Shown one piece after another: positions 36,224 through 44,809 of a stretch of 64,000 bases of DNA (positions within the stretch are counted from its first letter, which is position 1; the number at the start of each line of letters is the position of its first letter). Both the position numbers and the translations under genes were made by a program. Below the pieces are notes generated by a model. That model ran no database searches, was not told the origin of the DNA, and worked only from the letters and a program-made list of their open reading frames with translations. Source of the stretch: an uncultured Winogradskyella sp. (GTDB lineage: Bacteria; Bacteroidota; Bacteroidia; Flavobacteriales; Flavobacteriaceae); the NCBI RefSeq assembly GCF_947501905.1, contig NZ_CANMXL010000002.1, positions 124,001-188,000 of the forward strand, in the 5' to 3' direction.

Positions 36224-36880
36224 TTAAGATCTCGATTGGTATCGCTCTACTATAGCATCGTAATCTTTTATGGTTTTCTTTATCCAATCAAAACGCTTTT
36301 CTATAATTTCTTCATCAGAAAGTTTCCAGTCAATATTAGATATACGAAGCTTTGATGTCACATGCTGAAGAATAATAGCGGCAGATACAGATATATTTAA
36401 ACTCTCTGTAAAACCAACCATTGGTATCTTTAAAAAGCAATCTGCATGTTCCATAACATACTGAGATAAACCTTCTGTTTCGCGGCCAAAAAAGAAGCAT
36501 GATTTTTTAGAAATGTCAAAATTTATTAAATCACAATCATTAGTATGTGGTGTAGTTGCTACTATTTGATAACCGTTCTGTTTTAAATCGTCAACACAGG
36601 ACTTAACACTATTATAACGGTTTAAGTCTACCCATTTTTGAGCACCCATAGCAATTTCTCTATCAATCCGCTTTGAGTTAACTTCTTCAATAACATTAAC
36701 TTCTTGTATTCCAAAAACATCACAAGTTCGTATGACTGCACTAGTATTATGCAATTGGTACACATCTTCAGTAGCAACCGTAAAGTGCTTAGTACGTAAA
36801 GGCAAGACCGTATTAAATCGTTTTAAACGATTTTCAGTAAGGTAGCCTTCGAGATGTTTTAGGAGGTCTAAGTCTAACAT
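36224..36880 (-). CDS. trmH: tRNA (guanosine-2'-O-)-methyltransferase, SpoU/TrmH family
   Basis: About 218 residues from the ATG at 36880 (the frame extends to 36898, but the family begins at MLDLDLLKHLEGYLTENRLKRF). SPOUT knot motifs: LHNTSAVIRTCDVFGI (motif 1), FFFGRETEGLSQYVMEHADCFLKIPMVGFTESLNISVSAAIILQHV (motifs 2 and 3, with the conserved Arg, Asn and Ser). It methylates the 2'-O of a tRNA guanosine, probably Gm18. Cytoplasmic and dimeric in the family. It is divergent from the TPR protein gene at 36914 and downstream of no obvious regulator. Confidence 0.92.
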   Translation of the reverse strand: MLDLDLLKHLEGYLTENRLKRFNTVLPLRTKHFTVATEDVYQLHNTSAVIRTCDVFGIQEVNVIEEVNSKRIDREIAMGAQKWVDLNRYNSVKSCVDDLKQNGYQIVATTPHTNDCDLINFDISKKSCFFFGRETEGLSQYVMEHADCFLKIPMVGFTESLNISVSAAIILQHVTSKLRISNIDWKLSDEEIIEKRFDWIKKTIKDYDAIVERYQSRS

Positions 36881-36913
36881 AAATATTATATTTATCAAAT
36901 ATAAAACAATCTT

Positions 36914-38107
36914 ATGCTCAAAAAAGTTGCCCTACTTTTTCTATTTTTAATAATCAGCCTAACTAGTACTTCTCAAGTAAGTGAATGTAAATGTTCTCTC
37001 TTAAAATATTCTGAAGAAAACAGTGAAAAAGTAATTGCTCTAGGCGAGTTAATTGAAAACGCTTTTAATGAGTCTAATACAAAGCCTTTTGTAGAAAATT
37101 TCAACAAAGAAGCTTTCAATAAAAACATCACTAAAGATAGTCTCATTGATAGTAATGATATGTACACCAGAAGATTTTTAAAAAGTCTTGAAAACACATC
37201 AAATACATTAGGAGAACGCATTTTATCTGAAATTGAAGATGGTGCCTATTACAATTTTATAAATTTTGAATTTAATATCCCAGAAAGTGCTTATTACATG
37301 ACATTTAGAATATATTCTGAAGAAACAGGGGTAAATTATCATGATTACAAAATATGCTATGATGGAGAAAATGTGATGTATAATGACATCTATATTTATC
37401 TTACAGGAGAACATTTAAGTGAGACCTTTGGCCGTATTTATAAAGCTAGTAAACCGTCGAAAAATAAATTTGTAAAACTTTTTAAAGGTGAAAAAAAACA
37501 CCCATTCTCTAAAGTTATTAAAGCCCAGCAATTACTTAAAGAAGGTAAGCCAAAAGAGGCTTATGAAACTATCACAGAAGTGAAAGGCAAAAATGCTGAA
37601 GAAAAATTTTTCTTAATACTTAAAGGAAACATTGCTGCAGCTTATGATGACAATTTATATAAAGAAAATTTAGAGATTTTTGCGAAGTTGTATCCAGATG
37701 ACCCAACTTTGTACATGAAGCAAATAGATTATTATATTTTAATTGGCAACTATATTAGGGCAATTGAAAATATTGATAAACTAATGTTTGAAACCGATGA
37801 TGATTTTTTAAATATCATGAAAGCTAATCTTTATTTAAATCAGACTGATTACAAAAATGCAGATATTCATTATTCATATATGATAGAAAATTATCCATTT
37901 TTGGTTGAAGGCTACATAGGTCATATTAGTAGTCTTACCTATCAAGAGCGCTATAGTGATGCTGTAAATGTTATAAATACTTTGACAAAACAAGGTTTTG
38001 ATAAAAATGAACTGAGTGATTTTTTAGAGTCTGATGATGAGCAGGGAATAAATGTGCTAGAAGCTCTTGTACTATCAGACGAATATAAAGCATGGAAAAA
38101 ATCTTAA
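36914..38107 (+). CDS. secreted TPR protein
   Basis: A 397-residue protein with a signal peptide (MLKKVALLFLFLIISLTSTSQ). An N-terminal 150-residue region of mixed structure precedes a C-terminal set of tetratricopeptide-like helices (about 195-397: AQQLLKEGKPKEAYETI, LILKGNIAAAYDDNLYKENLEIFAKLYPDDPTLYMKQIDYYILIGNYIRAIENIDKL, ADIHYSYMIENYPFLVEGYIGHISSL). A scaffold role in the periplasm is likely. The stop is immediately followed by the ATG of the sirtuin gene (0 nt between), which suggests co-transcription. Confidence 0.75.
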   Translation: MLKKVALLFLFLIISLTSTSQVSECKCSLLKYSEENSEKVIALGELIENAFNESNTKPFVENFNKEAFNKNITKDSLIDSNDMYTRRFLKSLENTSNTLGERILSEIEDGAYYNFINFEFNIPESAYYMTFRIYSEETGVNYHDYKICYDGENVMYNDIYIYLTGEHLSETFGRIYKASKPSKNKFVKLFKGEKKHPFSKVIKAQQLLKEGKPKEAYETITEVKGKNAEEKFFLILKGNIAAAYDDNLYKENLEIFAKLYPDDPTLYMKQIDYYILIGNYIRAIENIDKLMFETDDDFLNIMKANLYLNQTDYKNADIHYSYMIENYPFLVEGYIGHISSLTYQERYSDAVNVINTLTKQGFDKNELSDFLESDDEQGINVLEALVLSDEYKAWKKS

Positions 38108-38797
38108 ATGCAGATTAAAAAACACATTGTTGTATTAACTGGCGCTGGTATGAGTGCCGAAAGTGGTATTAAGACTTTTAGGGATGCTGATGGACTTTGG
38201 GAAGGTCACGATGTTATGGAAGTAGCCTCACCACAAGGTTTCCGAAATAATCCTGGATTAGTACTTGATTTTTATAATCAAAGGCGACGACAACTCAAAG
38301 AGGTGAATCCAAATGCTGCACACATCGCTTTAGCGGACTTAGAAAAGGAATACAATATCTCTATTGTCACCCAAAACGTTGACGATTTACACGAACGTGG
38401 AGGAAGCAAAAATGTATTGCATCTTCATGGAGAACTGAGAAAAATCCGTAGCACCGGAAACCCAACAGACATTAGAGATTGGCAGGATGATATTAATCTA
38501 GGTGATGTTTGCGACAATGGTTATCAATTAAGACCACATATTGTTTGGTTTGGTGAAGATGTACCAATGATTGAAAAAGCAGTAGCAATTTGCGAAACTG
38601 CAGATATTCTTGTTATTATTGGAACAAGCATGCAGGTATATCCTGCTGCTAGTTTAATGAACTTTGTAAAATCAACAGTCCCTATCTATTATATAGACTC
38701 AAAACCAGCAGACATTAATAACTCTAATGTGACAGTAATACCAGAACTTGCTACATCAGGTATGCAAAAATTGTTAAAAGAACTTAAGAAGTACTAA
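38108..38797 (+). CDS. sirtuin NAD-dependent deacylase lacking the zinc cysteines
   Basis: A 229-residue Sir2/CobB-like enzyme. NAD site: TGAGMSAESGIKTFRDADGLWE (11-32), TQNVDDLHERGG (88-99); catalytic His107 in LHLHGEL. The class III acyl-lysine residues are present, Tyr56-x-x-Arg59, which in CobB and SIRT5 favour succinyl/malonyl groups. After His107 the four zinc cysteines of most sirtuins are absent: the segment RKIRSTGNPTDIRDWQDDINLGDVCDNGYQL contains one Cys only. The protein is therefore probably a zinc-free desuccinylase-type sirtuin. It directly follows the TPR protein gene. Confidence 0.92.
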   Translation: MQIKKHIVVLTGAGMSAESGIKTFRDADGLWEGHDVMEVASPQGFRNNPGLVLDFYNQRRRQLKEVNPNAAHIALADLEKEYNISIVTQNVDDLHERGGSKNVLHLHGELRKIRSTGNPTDIRDWQDDINLGDVCDNGYQLRPHIVWFGEDVPMIEKAVAICETADILVIIGTSMQVYPAASLMNFVKSTVPIYYIDSKPADINNSNVTVIPELATSGMQKLLKELKKY

Positions 38798-38828
38798 TAC
38801 AACTAACAATATTACAATAAGCATTAAT

Positions 38829-39029
38829 TTAATCATCTTGCGTTAGTTTAAAAAATTCGTTTACAGATTTACCAAAAACTTTAGATAGCTTCAATGCTAA
38901 AACCGTAGATGGCACATATCTATTCGCTTCGATTGAGTTTATTGTCTGTCGGGAGACACCTATTTTCTTAGCCAAATCATCTTGTGTTAGGCTTAATATC
39001 GCGCGCTCCACTTTTATCGAGTTTTCCAT
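38829..39029 (-). CDS. XRE-family helix-turn-helix regulator
   Basis: A 66-residue protein that is essentially one HTH: VERAILSLTQDDLAKKIGVSRQTINSIEANRYVPSTVLALKLSKVFGKSVNEFF. Helix 2 (TQDDLAKKIG) and recognition helix 3 (SRQTINSIEANR) are typical of Cro/C1-type regulators. The ATG (39029) overlaps by 1 nt with the stop of the membrane protein gene upstream, so they are translationally linked. A palindrome at 39497-39520 ahead of the pair is the probable binding site. Common pair in Flavobacteria. Confidence 0.9.
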   Translation of the reverse strand: MENSIKVERAILSLTQDDLAKKIGVSRQTINSIEANRYVPSTVLALKLSKVFGKSVNEFFKLTQDD

Positions 39030-39475
39030 TATCTATAACGCTTTAAAGTATGGTAAAAACCTAATTGTATTAGAAACATAAAGCTTAATAATTGAAAATC
39101 TCCTAATTCTTTATAAGCTTCACCTCCCGAATGCACTATGTTAGAAACCCCAAACTCAACATAAGGCATTATTATAGCGTAAAGAACACCTATAATAAAA
39201 GCAATAGCATAGGATTGTGCGCGTATGGCAATAGTCATCTCATCCTCTTCCTTATCTCGTGATAAAGAGATACATAATAGACCAATAATAAATACTTTTC
39301 TTCCTATACCTCTTATAAAATCTGCATTATCAGGAAATTGATTTCTCACAAAAAATAACACAAATGCTAAAATAACTAATACCACTCCAATCCATTTAAA
39401 CAACGTTGGTAATCTAAAATCTAATACTTTCTGTATGCGATGACGCTCGCATTCCGTAAAATTCTTTCCGCTCAT
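39029..39475 (-). CDS. multi-pass membrane protein paired with the XRE regulator
   Basis: About 148 residues from ATG 39475 (a TTG start 9 nt earlier is less likely). Four hydrophobic segments: TLFKWIGVVLVILAFVLFFV (about 25-45), GIGRKVFIIGLLCISLS, SYAIAFIIGVLYAIIMPYVEFGV, and FQLLSFMFLIQLGFYHTL. The first 25 residues are charged (KNFTECERHRIQKVLDFRLP). It precedes an HTH regulator on the same transcript, as in many small regulator-membrane-protein pairs. No function is known. Confidence 0.7.
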   Translation of the reverse strand: MSGKNFTECERHRIQKVLDFRLPTLFKWIGVVLVILAFVLFFVRNQFPDNADFIRGIGRKVFIIGLLCISLSRDKEEDEMTIAIRAQSYAIAFIIGVLYAIIMPYVEFGVSNIVHSGGEAYKELGDFQLLSFMFLIQLGFYHTLKRYR

Positions 39476-39496
39476 AATTGACAAATATATTTTATA

Positions 39497-39554
39497 TTAA
39501 GTAAAATTATTTTTACTTAATGACAAATATACTTTACATTTTTAAAATTCACAA
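39497..39554 (-). promoter_or_regulatory. promoter with 24-bp palindromic operator for the membrane protein/XRE pair
   Basis: TTAAGTAAAA-TTAT-TTTTACTTAA is a perfect palindrome at 39497-39520 with a 4-nt centre. Upstream on the minus strand, a -7 box TATATTTG (39524-39531) and a TTG (39552-39554) 20 nt before it form a good promoter, so the palindrome sits just after the -7 box where bound protein would block RNA polymerase. A second TATATTTG (39482-39489) lies closer to the gene, and the 18-nt runs around the two -7 boxes are similar (GACAAATATA...). Confidence 0.65.
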
Positions 39555-39591
39555 AAGAATTTTTAAAAAGTTAATATTTTAATTACTAAAA

Positions 39592-39628
39592 CCTAACTTC
39601 GTTTGTGGTAGGCAAAGCTTGTCGATGT
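39592..39628. repeat. dispersed repeat, copy 2
   Basis: CTAACTTCGTTT and AGCTTGTCGA recur in the same order and spacing as at 29401-29435; the middle diverged. It lies just before the hypothetical gene at 39671. Confidence 0.5.
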
Positions 39629-39670
39629 ATTAAAAATGAATTTATCTATGTATTAAGTGCGATTAAAAAA

Positions 39671-40198
39671 ATGAACAAATACCAATCAATCATAAAATCA
39701 AATCTTATAGGAATTCTCATAGCAGGAGGAATATTCTATTGGGGTTTTGCTAATGATGGATATACAAGAATGGGAATAGGAATATTAATCCTATTTGCTG
39801 TTATTAAATCAGGAATAGATAACTTTAATTACGCAATAGAACTAGAAAATTGGATTAAAGCAAACCAAGGTAAATTAGTATTATTTTACCCTACAAAAAA
39901 AACCATTCAACAGAAAATTAAAACTGATTTTATTCCAAAAATTCCATATGAAATAATGGAAGTCTATTATGACGGACCAAAATTAGTCGGAGATGTAAAA
40001 CACTCAATTGTGTTTGAAATAATGAAATGGAATTCCAATATAAGGATACATCAACCAGCAATTCTTAAAATCGTGAATGAATCAGTTGTTATGGAAAAAC
40101 TTGACGAACTTAAAACAATAGAGAATACTGATTTAGATTATCAAGTATTATTAAAAAAAATTGAAAAAGTAGAAAAAGGAACTAACAGTATGTGTTAA
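39671..40198 (+). CDS. hypothetical protein with two membrane helices
   Basis: About 175 residues from ATG 39671 (the frame reaches back to a GTG at 39605 through the dispersed repeat, which is unlikely). Helices at about 7-23 (SNLIGILIAGGIFYWGF) and 28-48 (YTRMGIGILILFAVIKSGI) are followed by a soluble domain with LENWIKANQGKLVLFYPTKKTIQQKIKTDFIPKIPYEIMEVYYDGPKL and a charged tail. No family recognised. It stands alone and is convergent with the glycosyltransferase gene; accessory-looking. Confidence 0.6.
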   Translation: MNKYQSIIKSNLIGILIAGGIFYWGFANDGYTRMGIGILILFAVIKSGIDNFNYAIELENWIKANQGKLVLFYPTKKTIQQKIKTDFIPKIPYEIMEVYYDGPKLVGDVKHSIVFEIMKWNSNIRIHQPAILKIVNESVVMEKLDELKTIENTDLDYQVLLKKIEKVEKGTNSMC

Positions 40199-40214
40199 AC
40201 GAAACATCAAAAAA

Positions 40215-41450
40215 TCACTTATTCTTTTCTTCAATCCATTTACTCATATACTTTGTACTTTGAAGCGTGTGATGCATTAATAATTGTCCTGTAAAATTTT
40301 GTTGGCGATAAGTATTTAAGTTTTGCTTTAAGTCGTTTAATCTATCTACAAAACCTGTTTCAAAATTTTTAATATTAAAACGGCTATTTAAAACTTTAAA
40401 ACCATTGGTCTGTTTATCTTTCCAAACAGTCTCATTAGTATATAAGTCAATAGCCTTTTGCGCAAAAGCTTCAGAATTATCCTCAACAAAACCATTGGCT
40501 TCAAGCTCACCAAACATACCTTCAGCTGCTATTGAAGACATCATACAAGGCGTGCCACTTTTCATAGCATCTATCAATTTCCCTTTTAAGCCAGCACCAA
40601 AACGCAATGGCGCTAAACAAACTCTTGAGTTTTGCATCACAACATCAACATCTTTAACAAAACCTTTGATTAAAAAGCCATCTTTTTGGTGATGCAATTG
40701 TAATACCTTTTGTGATTCGTATGCGCCATAAACATGCAATTCCGCTTTAGGCAATTGTCGTCTAATTAATGGCCATATTGTTTGCTTTAAATATAAAACC
40801 GCATCATAATTTGGTGCATGTAAAAAATTACCAATGGTTACAAAATGCTGACGTTTCTCAAAAACAGGAAACTGTTCTGTTTCGTTTTTCGTAATTGGGT
40901 CTATTAAAAAAGGTAAATAATACAAAAGTTTTCTATCTACCTTAAGTTGATTTACCAATATATCTATTTCAGCTTCAGAAATTATTAAGCTTAAATCACA
41001 GCGATATATACTAGCAACCTCTCGTTTAGTCGTATCATTTTGGAGGTGCTCTATCGAGAAATCTGCATTTTCTTTTAAAGCTATTGCTCTTCCCTTTCGT
41101 AACCCATGAACGTCTTCGGTATCAAGAATTCTTATCGCATTAGGACATTGTTCCGCGACACGCCAACCAAATTGTTCTTCGGTCATAAAACGATCAAAAA
41201 GCACCACAATTGGATTAAACTCTTTTACAAAATCGTCAAAAGATGAGTTATTTAGTGCTATAGATGCAGTTTTTACATCAATAGGGCTTAAATCAAAAGC
41301 TTTATCACTTTCATTAGCCGTAGTTACAAATGTGATATCAAAACCTTGCTTTTGAAATTGCTGAATAAGTTGTAACATTCTACTCCCTGCAGCAGAACTA
41401 TTTGGTTCTGGCCAAACAAATCCAATGATTAAAAGCTTTTTATTAAACAC
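40215..41450 (-). CDS. glycosyltransferase, GT4-like fold (GT-B)
   Basis: A 411-residue enzyme starting with GTG at 41450. N-terminal half: KKLLIIGFVWPEPNSSAAGSRMLQLIQQFQKQGFDITFVTT, the usual first Rossmann domain. C-terminal half: QHFVTIGNFLHAPNYDAVLYLKQTIWPLIRRQLPKAELHVYGAYESQKVLQL and VDVVMQNSRVCLAPLRFGAGLKGKLIDAMKSGTPCMMSSIAAEGMFGE, the donor-binding domain with the conserved EX7E-like region altered. It probably transfers a sugar to an envelope glycan; donor and acceptor unknown. It is 5 nt from the haem-binding protein gene. Confidence 0.85.
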   Translation of the reverse strand: MFNKKLLIIGFVWPEPNSSAAGSRMLQLIQQFQKQGFDITFVTTANESDKAFDLSPIDVKTASIALNNSSFDDFVKEFNPIVVLFDRFMTEEQFGWRVAEQCPNAIRILDTEDVHGLRKGRAIALKENADFSIEHLQNDTTKREVASIYRCDLSLIISEAEIDILVNQLKVDRKLLYYLPFLIDPITKNETEQFPVFEKRQHFVTIGNFLHAPNYDAVLYLKQTIWPLIRRQLPKAELHVYGAYESQKVLQLHHQKDGFLIKGFVKDVDVVMQNSRVCLAPLRFGAGLKGKLIDAMKSGTPCMMSSIAAEGMFGELEANGFVEDNSEAFAQKAIDLYTNETVWKDKQTNGFKVLNSRFNIKNFETGFVDRLNDLKQNLNTYRQQNFTGQLLMHHTLQSTKYMSKWIEEKNK

Positions 41451-41455
41451 TATAA

Positions 41456-41938
41456 TTATTCTGGACGTTCCATTTGAAGCGCATATTTTGTACGCACCTG
41501 CTTAGCCCAAGTAATGATAGCTTCAATTTGCTGCGGAGATAAATCCGCATCACCATGCGTCCAAGTGTAGCTTGGCAGTGGCATTTCTTTTTCCCCTACT
41601 TCTTCTATAAGTTCATCAAACTTGTGATCTTTTTTCTTAACCGAATAGTCATTCCATTTAGAAACATTAAAATGACCTTTTCCATGTTTAATATGATCAT
41701 TCAACCAATAATTCACAGGTGTAATTGCATTATACCAAGGATATCTTGTCTTATCACTATGGCAATCAAAACAAGCGTTTTTTAATATAATTTTTACATC
41801 TTCAGGTGGATTAGTTTCAGCCAAAAAAGCATCAACCGATGCCAAATCACCTTGGTTTTTTTCTGGCCCAAAAAACTGAGCAATTACAAATACTATTAAT
41901 AGAGCTAGACCTAATTTTTTGAGCAATTTTTTCATCAT
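41456..41938 (-). CDS. haem-binding domain protein (c-type, Haem_bd family)
   Basis: A 160-residue exported or anchored protein (MMKKLLKKLGLALLIVFVIAQFFGPEK). It holds one CxxCH site (KNACFDCHSDKTRYPWYNAITPVNYWLNDHIKHGKGHFNVSKWN), the DUF/Haem_bd pattern with a KW-N-Y motif after it, and further GEKEMPLPSYTWTHGDADLSPQQIEAIITWAKQVR at the end. It probably carries one covalently attached haem in the periplasm. It is often next to metal or redox functions, but nothing here fixes the role. It is divergent from the 41981 gene. Confidence 0.88.
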   Translation of the reverse strand: MMKKLLKKLGLALLIVFVIAQFFGPEKNQGDLASVDAFLAETNPPEDVKIILKNACFDCHSDKTRYPWYNAITPVNYWLNDHIKHGKGHFNVSKWNDYSVKKKDHKFDELIEEVGEKEMPLPSYTWTHGDADLSPQQIEAIITWAKQVRTKYALQMERPE

Positions 41939-41980
41939 GTAATTTTAACTAATTTAGAAGCTTTAAAAATAAGAAACCTT

Positions 41981-42544
41981 TTGACAAAAGACCAACTTTA
42001 CAAAGAATTAAATTATGTAAATCATTCACGAGAAAAACGCTTGCTTTATGCAAATCTCGTAATTGATAACCCTGAGTTAATTCCGTCTCTTCTAGAAATT
42101 CTTTTTACAGTAGATGATAAGATATCTTGTCGTGCTGCATGGGTTTTTGAATTTATGTGTGGTGAAAAACTAGAAGCCATTATACCTTACCTAGATACTT
42201 TTACTGAAAATATTTCTAAAGTCCATTTAGACCCAGCAGTAAGACCTGTTGCAAAAGTTTGCGAATATTTGATTAAAGATTATTATTCTAAAACAGAGAA
42301 CAAAATTAAAGCACACCTTACTGAAGCGCATAAAGAAAAAATTGTAGAAGCTTGTTTTGATTGGATGATTAATGACGAAAAAATAGCACCTAAAGCCTAT
42401 GCTATGAATAGTTTGTTCTTACTTGGTAATGAGATTGGTTGGATTCATCCAGAATTAGTTATCATACTTAAACGCGATTATCAAATACAAAGTTCCGGAT
42501 TTAAAGCCCGAGCTAGACACATTTTAAAGAGAATAGACAAATAA
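41981..42544 (+). CDS. conserved HEAT-like protein, unknown function
   Basis: A 187-residue all-helical protein. It starts with TTG at 41981; no in-frame ATG upstream gives a full protein. Helices repeat like HEAT units (KRLLYANLVIDNPELIPSLLEILFTVDDKISCRAAWVFEFMCGEKLEAIIPYLDTFTENI, PKAYAMNSLFLLGNEIGWIHPELVIIL). The family occurs next to purB in Flavobacteria, as here (97 nt upstream), and may be named from that position rather than from its activity. No enzyme motif is seen. Confidence 0.65.
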   Translation: MTKDQLYKELNYVNHSREKRLLYANLVIDNPELIPSLLEILFTVDDKISCRAAWVFEFMCGEKLEAIIPYLDTFTENISKVHLDPAVRPVAKVCEYLIKDYYSKTENKIKAHLTEAHKEKIVEACFDWMINDEKIAPKAYAMNSLFLLGNEIGWIHPELVIILKRDYQIQSSGFKARARHILKRIDK

Positions 42545-42608
42545 ATTGTATAAGTAAAATTTTAATAAATCTTAGTGCTTGCTGCTTCTTACTTCTATTT
42601 GACTTTGT

Positions 42609-42616
42609 TATCTTTG
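42609..42616 (+). promoter_or_regulatory. -7 box for purB
   Basis: TATCTTTG matches TAnnTTTG and ends 24 nt before the purB ATG. No clear -33 TTG at 19 nt. Confidence 0.45.
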
Positions 42617-42640
42617 ATGTTTTTAAAATTCTAAACGCAA

Positions 42641-43984
42641 ATGGCACTTTCATCACTGAATGCAATCTCTCCAATTGACGGTAGATACCGCTCTAAAGTC
42701 GAAGCTCTAGGTAACTATTTTTCTGAAGAAGCACTTATAAAATATCGTGTTTTAGTAGAAGTTGAATATTTTATTGCACTTTGCGAAATTCCATTACCGC
42801 AATTAGAATCTATTAATTCTTCTGTTTTTGAGGATTTAAGAGCTATCTACAGAGATTTTTCAGCTGAAGATGCTACTGCAATAAAAAACATAGAAAAGAT
42901 TACAAATCATGATGTAAAAGCTGTAGAGTACTTTATCAAAGAACAGTTTGATGCTTTAGGTCTTGTTGAGTATAAAGAATTTATTCATTTTGGATTAACA
43001 TCTCAGGATATAAACAATACAGCTATTCCTTTAAGTATTAAGGATGCCATGAATGATGTATATGTTCCTGAATATTTCACGCTTTTAGAAAAAATTGAAG
43101 GTCTTGCTGAAGAATGGAAAGCCATACCTATGCTAGCAAGAACGCACGGACAGCCAGCCTCTCCTACTCGCTTAGGAAAAGAGATATTAGTATTTGCTGT
43201 TAGATTAAAAGAACAATTTAATTTATTGAATGACATCCCAAGCGCTGCCAAATTTGGCGGTGCTACTGGAAATTTTAATGCGCACAAAGTAGCATATCCT
43301 CATATCGATTGGAAAGATTTTGGAACAAGATTCGTGCAAGAAAAATTAGGTTTACAACATTCTTTCCCAACAACTCAAATTGAGCATTATGACCATATGG
43401 CTGCGCTATTTGATGCTTTAAAACGTATCAATACCATAATCATAGATTTGGATAGAGATATCTGGACCTATGTAGCTATGGATTATTTTAAACAGAAAAT
43501 TAAAAAAGGTGAAGTTGGTAGTTCTGCAATGCCACATAAAGTGAACCCAATTGATTTTGAAAATAGTGAAGGTAATCTTGGAATTGCTAATGCAATTTTC
43601 GAACATCTGTCAGCTAAATTACCGATATCTAGATTACAGCGAGATTTAACAGATAGTACGGTTTTACGTAACGCAGGTGTACCGTTTGCACATACACTTA
43701 TTGCGTTTAAATCTACATTAAAAGGTTTAGGTAAGTTATTATTGAATGAAGCAAAATTTGCACAAGATTTAGAAAACAATTGGGCAGTTGTAGCAGAAGC
43801 CATACAAACGATTTTAAGACGAGAAAACTATCCTAATCCTTACGAGGCTTTAAAAGGTTTAACAAGAACCAATGAAGCTATTACTCAGTCTTCAATTTCA
43901 AATTTTATTGACACTCTAGAAGTCTCAGATACCATTAAGAATGAGCTAAAAACTATCACTCCTAGTAATTATACTGGCATATGA
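42641..43984 (+). CDS. purB: adenylosuccinate lyase
   Basis: A 447-residue fumarase-superfamily enzyme that acts twice in purine synthesis, releasing fumarate from SAICAR and from adenylosuccinate. Seen: LNAISPIDGRYRSKVEALGNYFSEEALIKYRVLVEVEYFIAL, NHDVKAVEYFIKEQF, FGLTSQDINNTAIPLS, ARTHGQPASPTRLGKE and the signature GSSAMPHKVNPIDFENSEGN. The length is typical. It overlaps the following small membrane protein gene by 4 nt (ATGA). Cytoplasmic homotetramer in the family. Confidence 0.98.
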   Translation: MALSSLNAISPIDGRYRSKVEALGNYFSEEALIKYRVLVEVEYFIALCEIPLPQLESINSSVFEDLRAIYRDFSAEDATAIKNIEKITNHDVKAVEYFIKEQFDALGLVEYKEFIHFGLTSQDINNTAIPLSIKDAMNDVYVPEYFTLLEKIEGLAEEWKAIPMLARTHGQPASPTRLGKEILVFAVRLKEQFNLLNDIPSAAKFGGATGNFNAHKVAYPHIDWKDFGTRFVQEKLGLQHSFPTTQIEHYDHMAALFDALKRINTIIIDLDRDIWTYVAMDYFKQKIKKGEVGSSAMPHKVNPIDFENSEGNLGIANAIFEHLSAKLPISRLQRDLTDSTVLRNAGVPFAHTLIAFKSTLKGLGKLLLNEAKFAQDLENNWAVVAEAIQTILRRENYPNPYEALKGLTRTNEAITQSSISNFIDTLEVSDTIKNELKTITPSNYTGI

Positions 43985-44217
43985 AATTTAAGCTTCCTTT
44001 TCCTATAAATAACAATACAATATCATTAAGTTTTGTAGCAATCATTACTATTGTTTTTTTTATTGCTGGACTTTTTGATGTACTTGATTTTATAATTATA
44101 AAGGTTTTATTAATAGGACTTACAGGAGCTCTTGGACTAATCGTCTCTATTATTTTATTTAAAAAAGGGCTAATAAAAAATCGTCCAGAGGAAAATCCTA
44201 AGGACGATTCTAATTAA
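43981..44217 (+). CDS. small two-helix membrane protein
   Basis: A 78-residue protein with two membrane helices (about 16-33, LSFVAIITIVFFIAGLF, and 40-60, IIKVLLIGLTGALGLIVSIILF) and a short charged tail (KKGLIKNRPEENPKDDSN). The ATG overlaps the purB stop (ATGA), so it depends on purB translation. No family recognised. Confidence 0.7.
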   Translation: MKFKLPFPINNNTISLSFVAIITIVFFIAGLFDVLDFIIIKVLLIGLTGALGLIVSIILFKKGLIKNRPEENPKDDSN

Positions 44218-44248
44218 CATTTTAATTTTTCAGTAAATAGAGGTCAGT

Positions 44249-44797
44249 CTATTTAAAAAAATCTGTTAGGCCATTTAGGTCTGAATCTTCGAATTTTACA
44301 TCATCCATGATTGTACGTAATGACACTAAATCATTAGCATTCATGTCGTCTCCTAAAATTCTAGCAACCATAAAGCCTTTGTCATTTGCATTTCCTAGAA
44401 CAATGAGTTCGTCAATACTCTCTACATCTCCTAAAAACTTAACTACGAATTTTCCGTCTGTAGTATTACCACCACGCATTAATTCTTCGTACTTAGGGTC
44501 TTTAAGAATTGTTTTTACGTTTTCTAATTCCGTTTTGTAAACATCTATGTTTTTACTATCTACTTTAAACGCTAAAACATTAAGCTTATCTATTGATTTA
44601 TAAGCTTTTTCTTGTTGTTCTGAGAGCTCAACTTTATCTACATCGATAAAACTCGTAGGTATATCAAAAGTTGTAAAGCCAGGTTTTAACTCATTATCTA
44701 CATAATACGTTTGCAATGTTGGCCCATTGCTACAGCTTACAAAAGCTGTAACAACTAGGGCTAACATCACAAGTTTTTTGATTGATTGAAATTGCAT
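44249..44797 (-). CDS. DUF4252 lipoprotein (first)
   Basis: A 182-residue predicted lipoprotein (MQFQSIKKLVMLALVVTAFVSC, Cys22). DUF4252 pattern: FDIPTSFIDVDKVELSEQQEKAYKSIDKLNVLAFKVD...YKTELENVKTILKDPKYEELMRGGNTTDGKFVVKFLGDVESIDELIVLGNANDKGFMVARILGDDMNANDLVSLRTIM. These are common in sigma factor operons of Bacteroidota. It follows another DUF4252 gene by 12 nt on the same strand. The role may be extracytoplasmic signalling, not proven. Confidence 0.85.
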   Translation of the reverse strand: MQFQSIKKLVMLALVVTAFVSCSNGPTLQTYYVDNELKPGFTTFDIPTSFIDVDKVELSEQQEKAYKSIDKLNVLAFKVDSKNIDVYKTELENVKTILKDPKYEELMRGGNTTDGKFVVKFLGDVESIDELIVLGNANDKGFMVARILGDDMNANDLVSLRTIMDDVKFEDSDLNGLTDFFK

Positions 44798-44809
44798 AAT
44801 AATTGATAA

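Noticed and set aside
39605..39670. Upstream extension of the 39671 gene
   Set aside because: The extension is encoded partly by the dispersed repeat and starts at GTG; the internal ATG has a better context.
43003..43287. 94-codon minus-strand frame inside purB
   Set aside because: Shadow of a highly conserved gene, no independent support.
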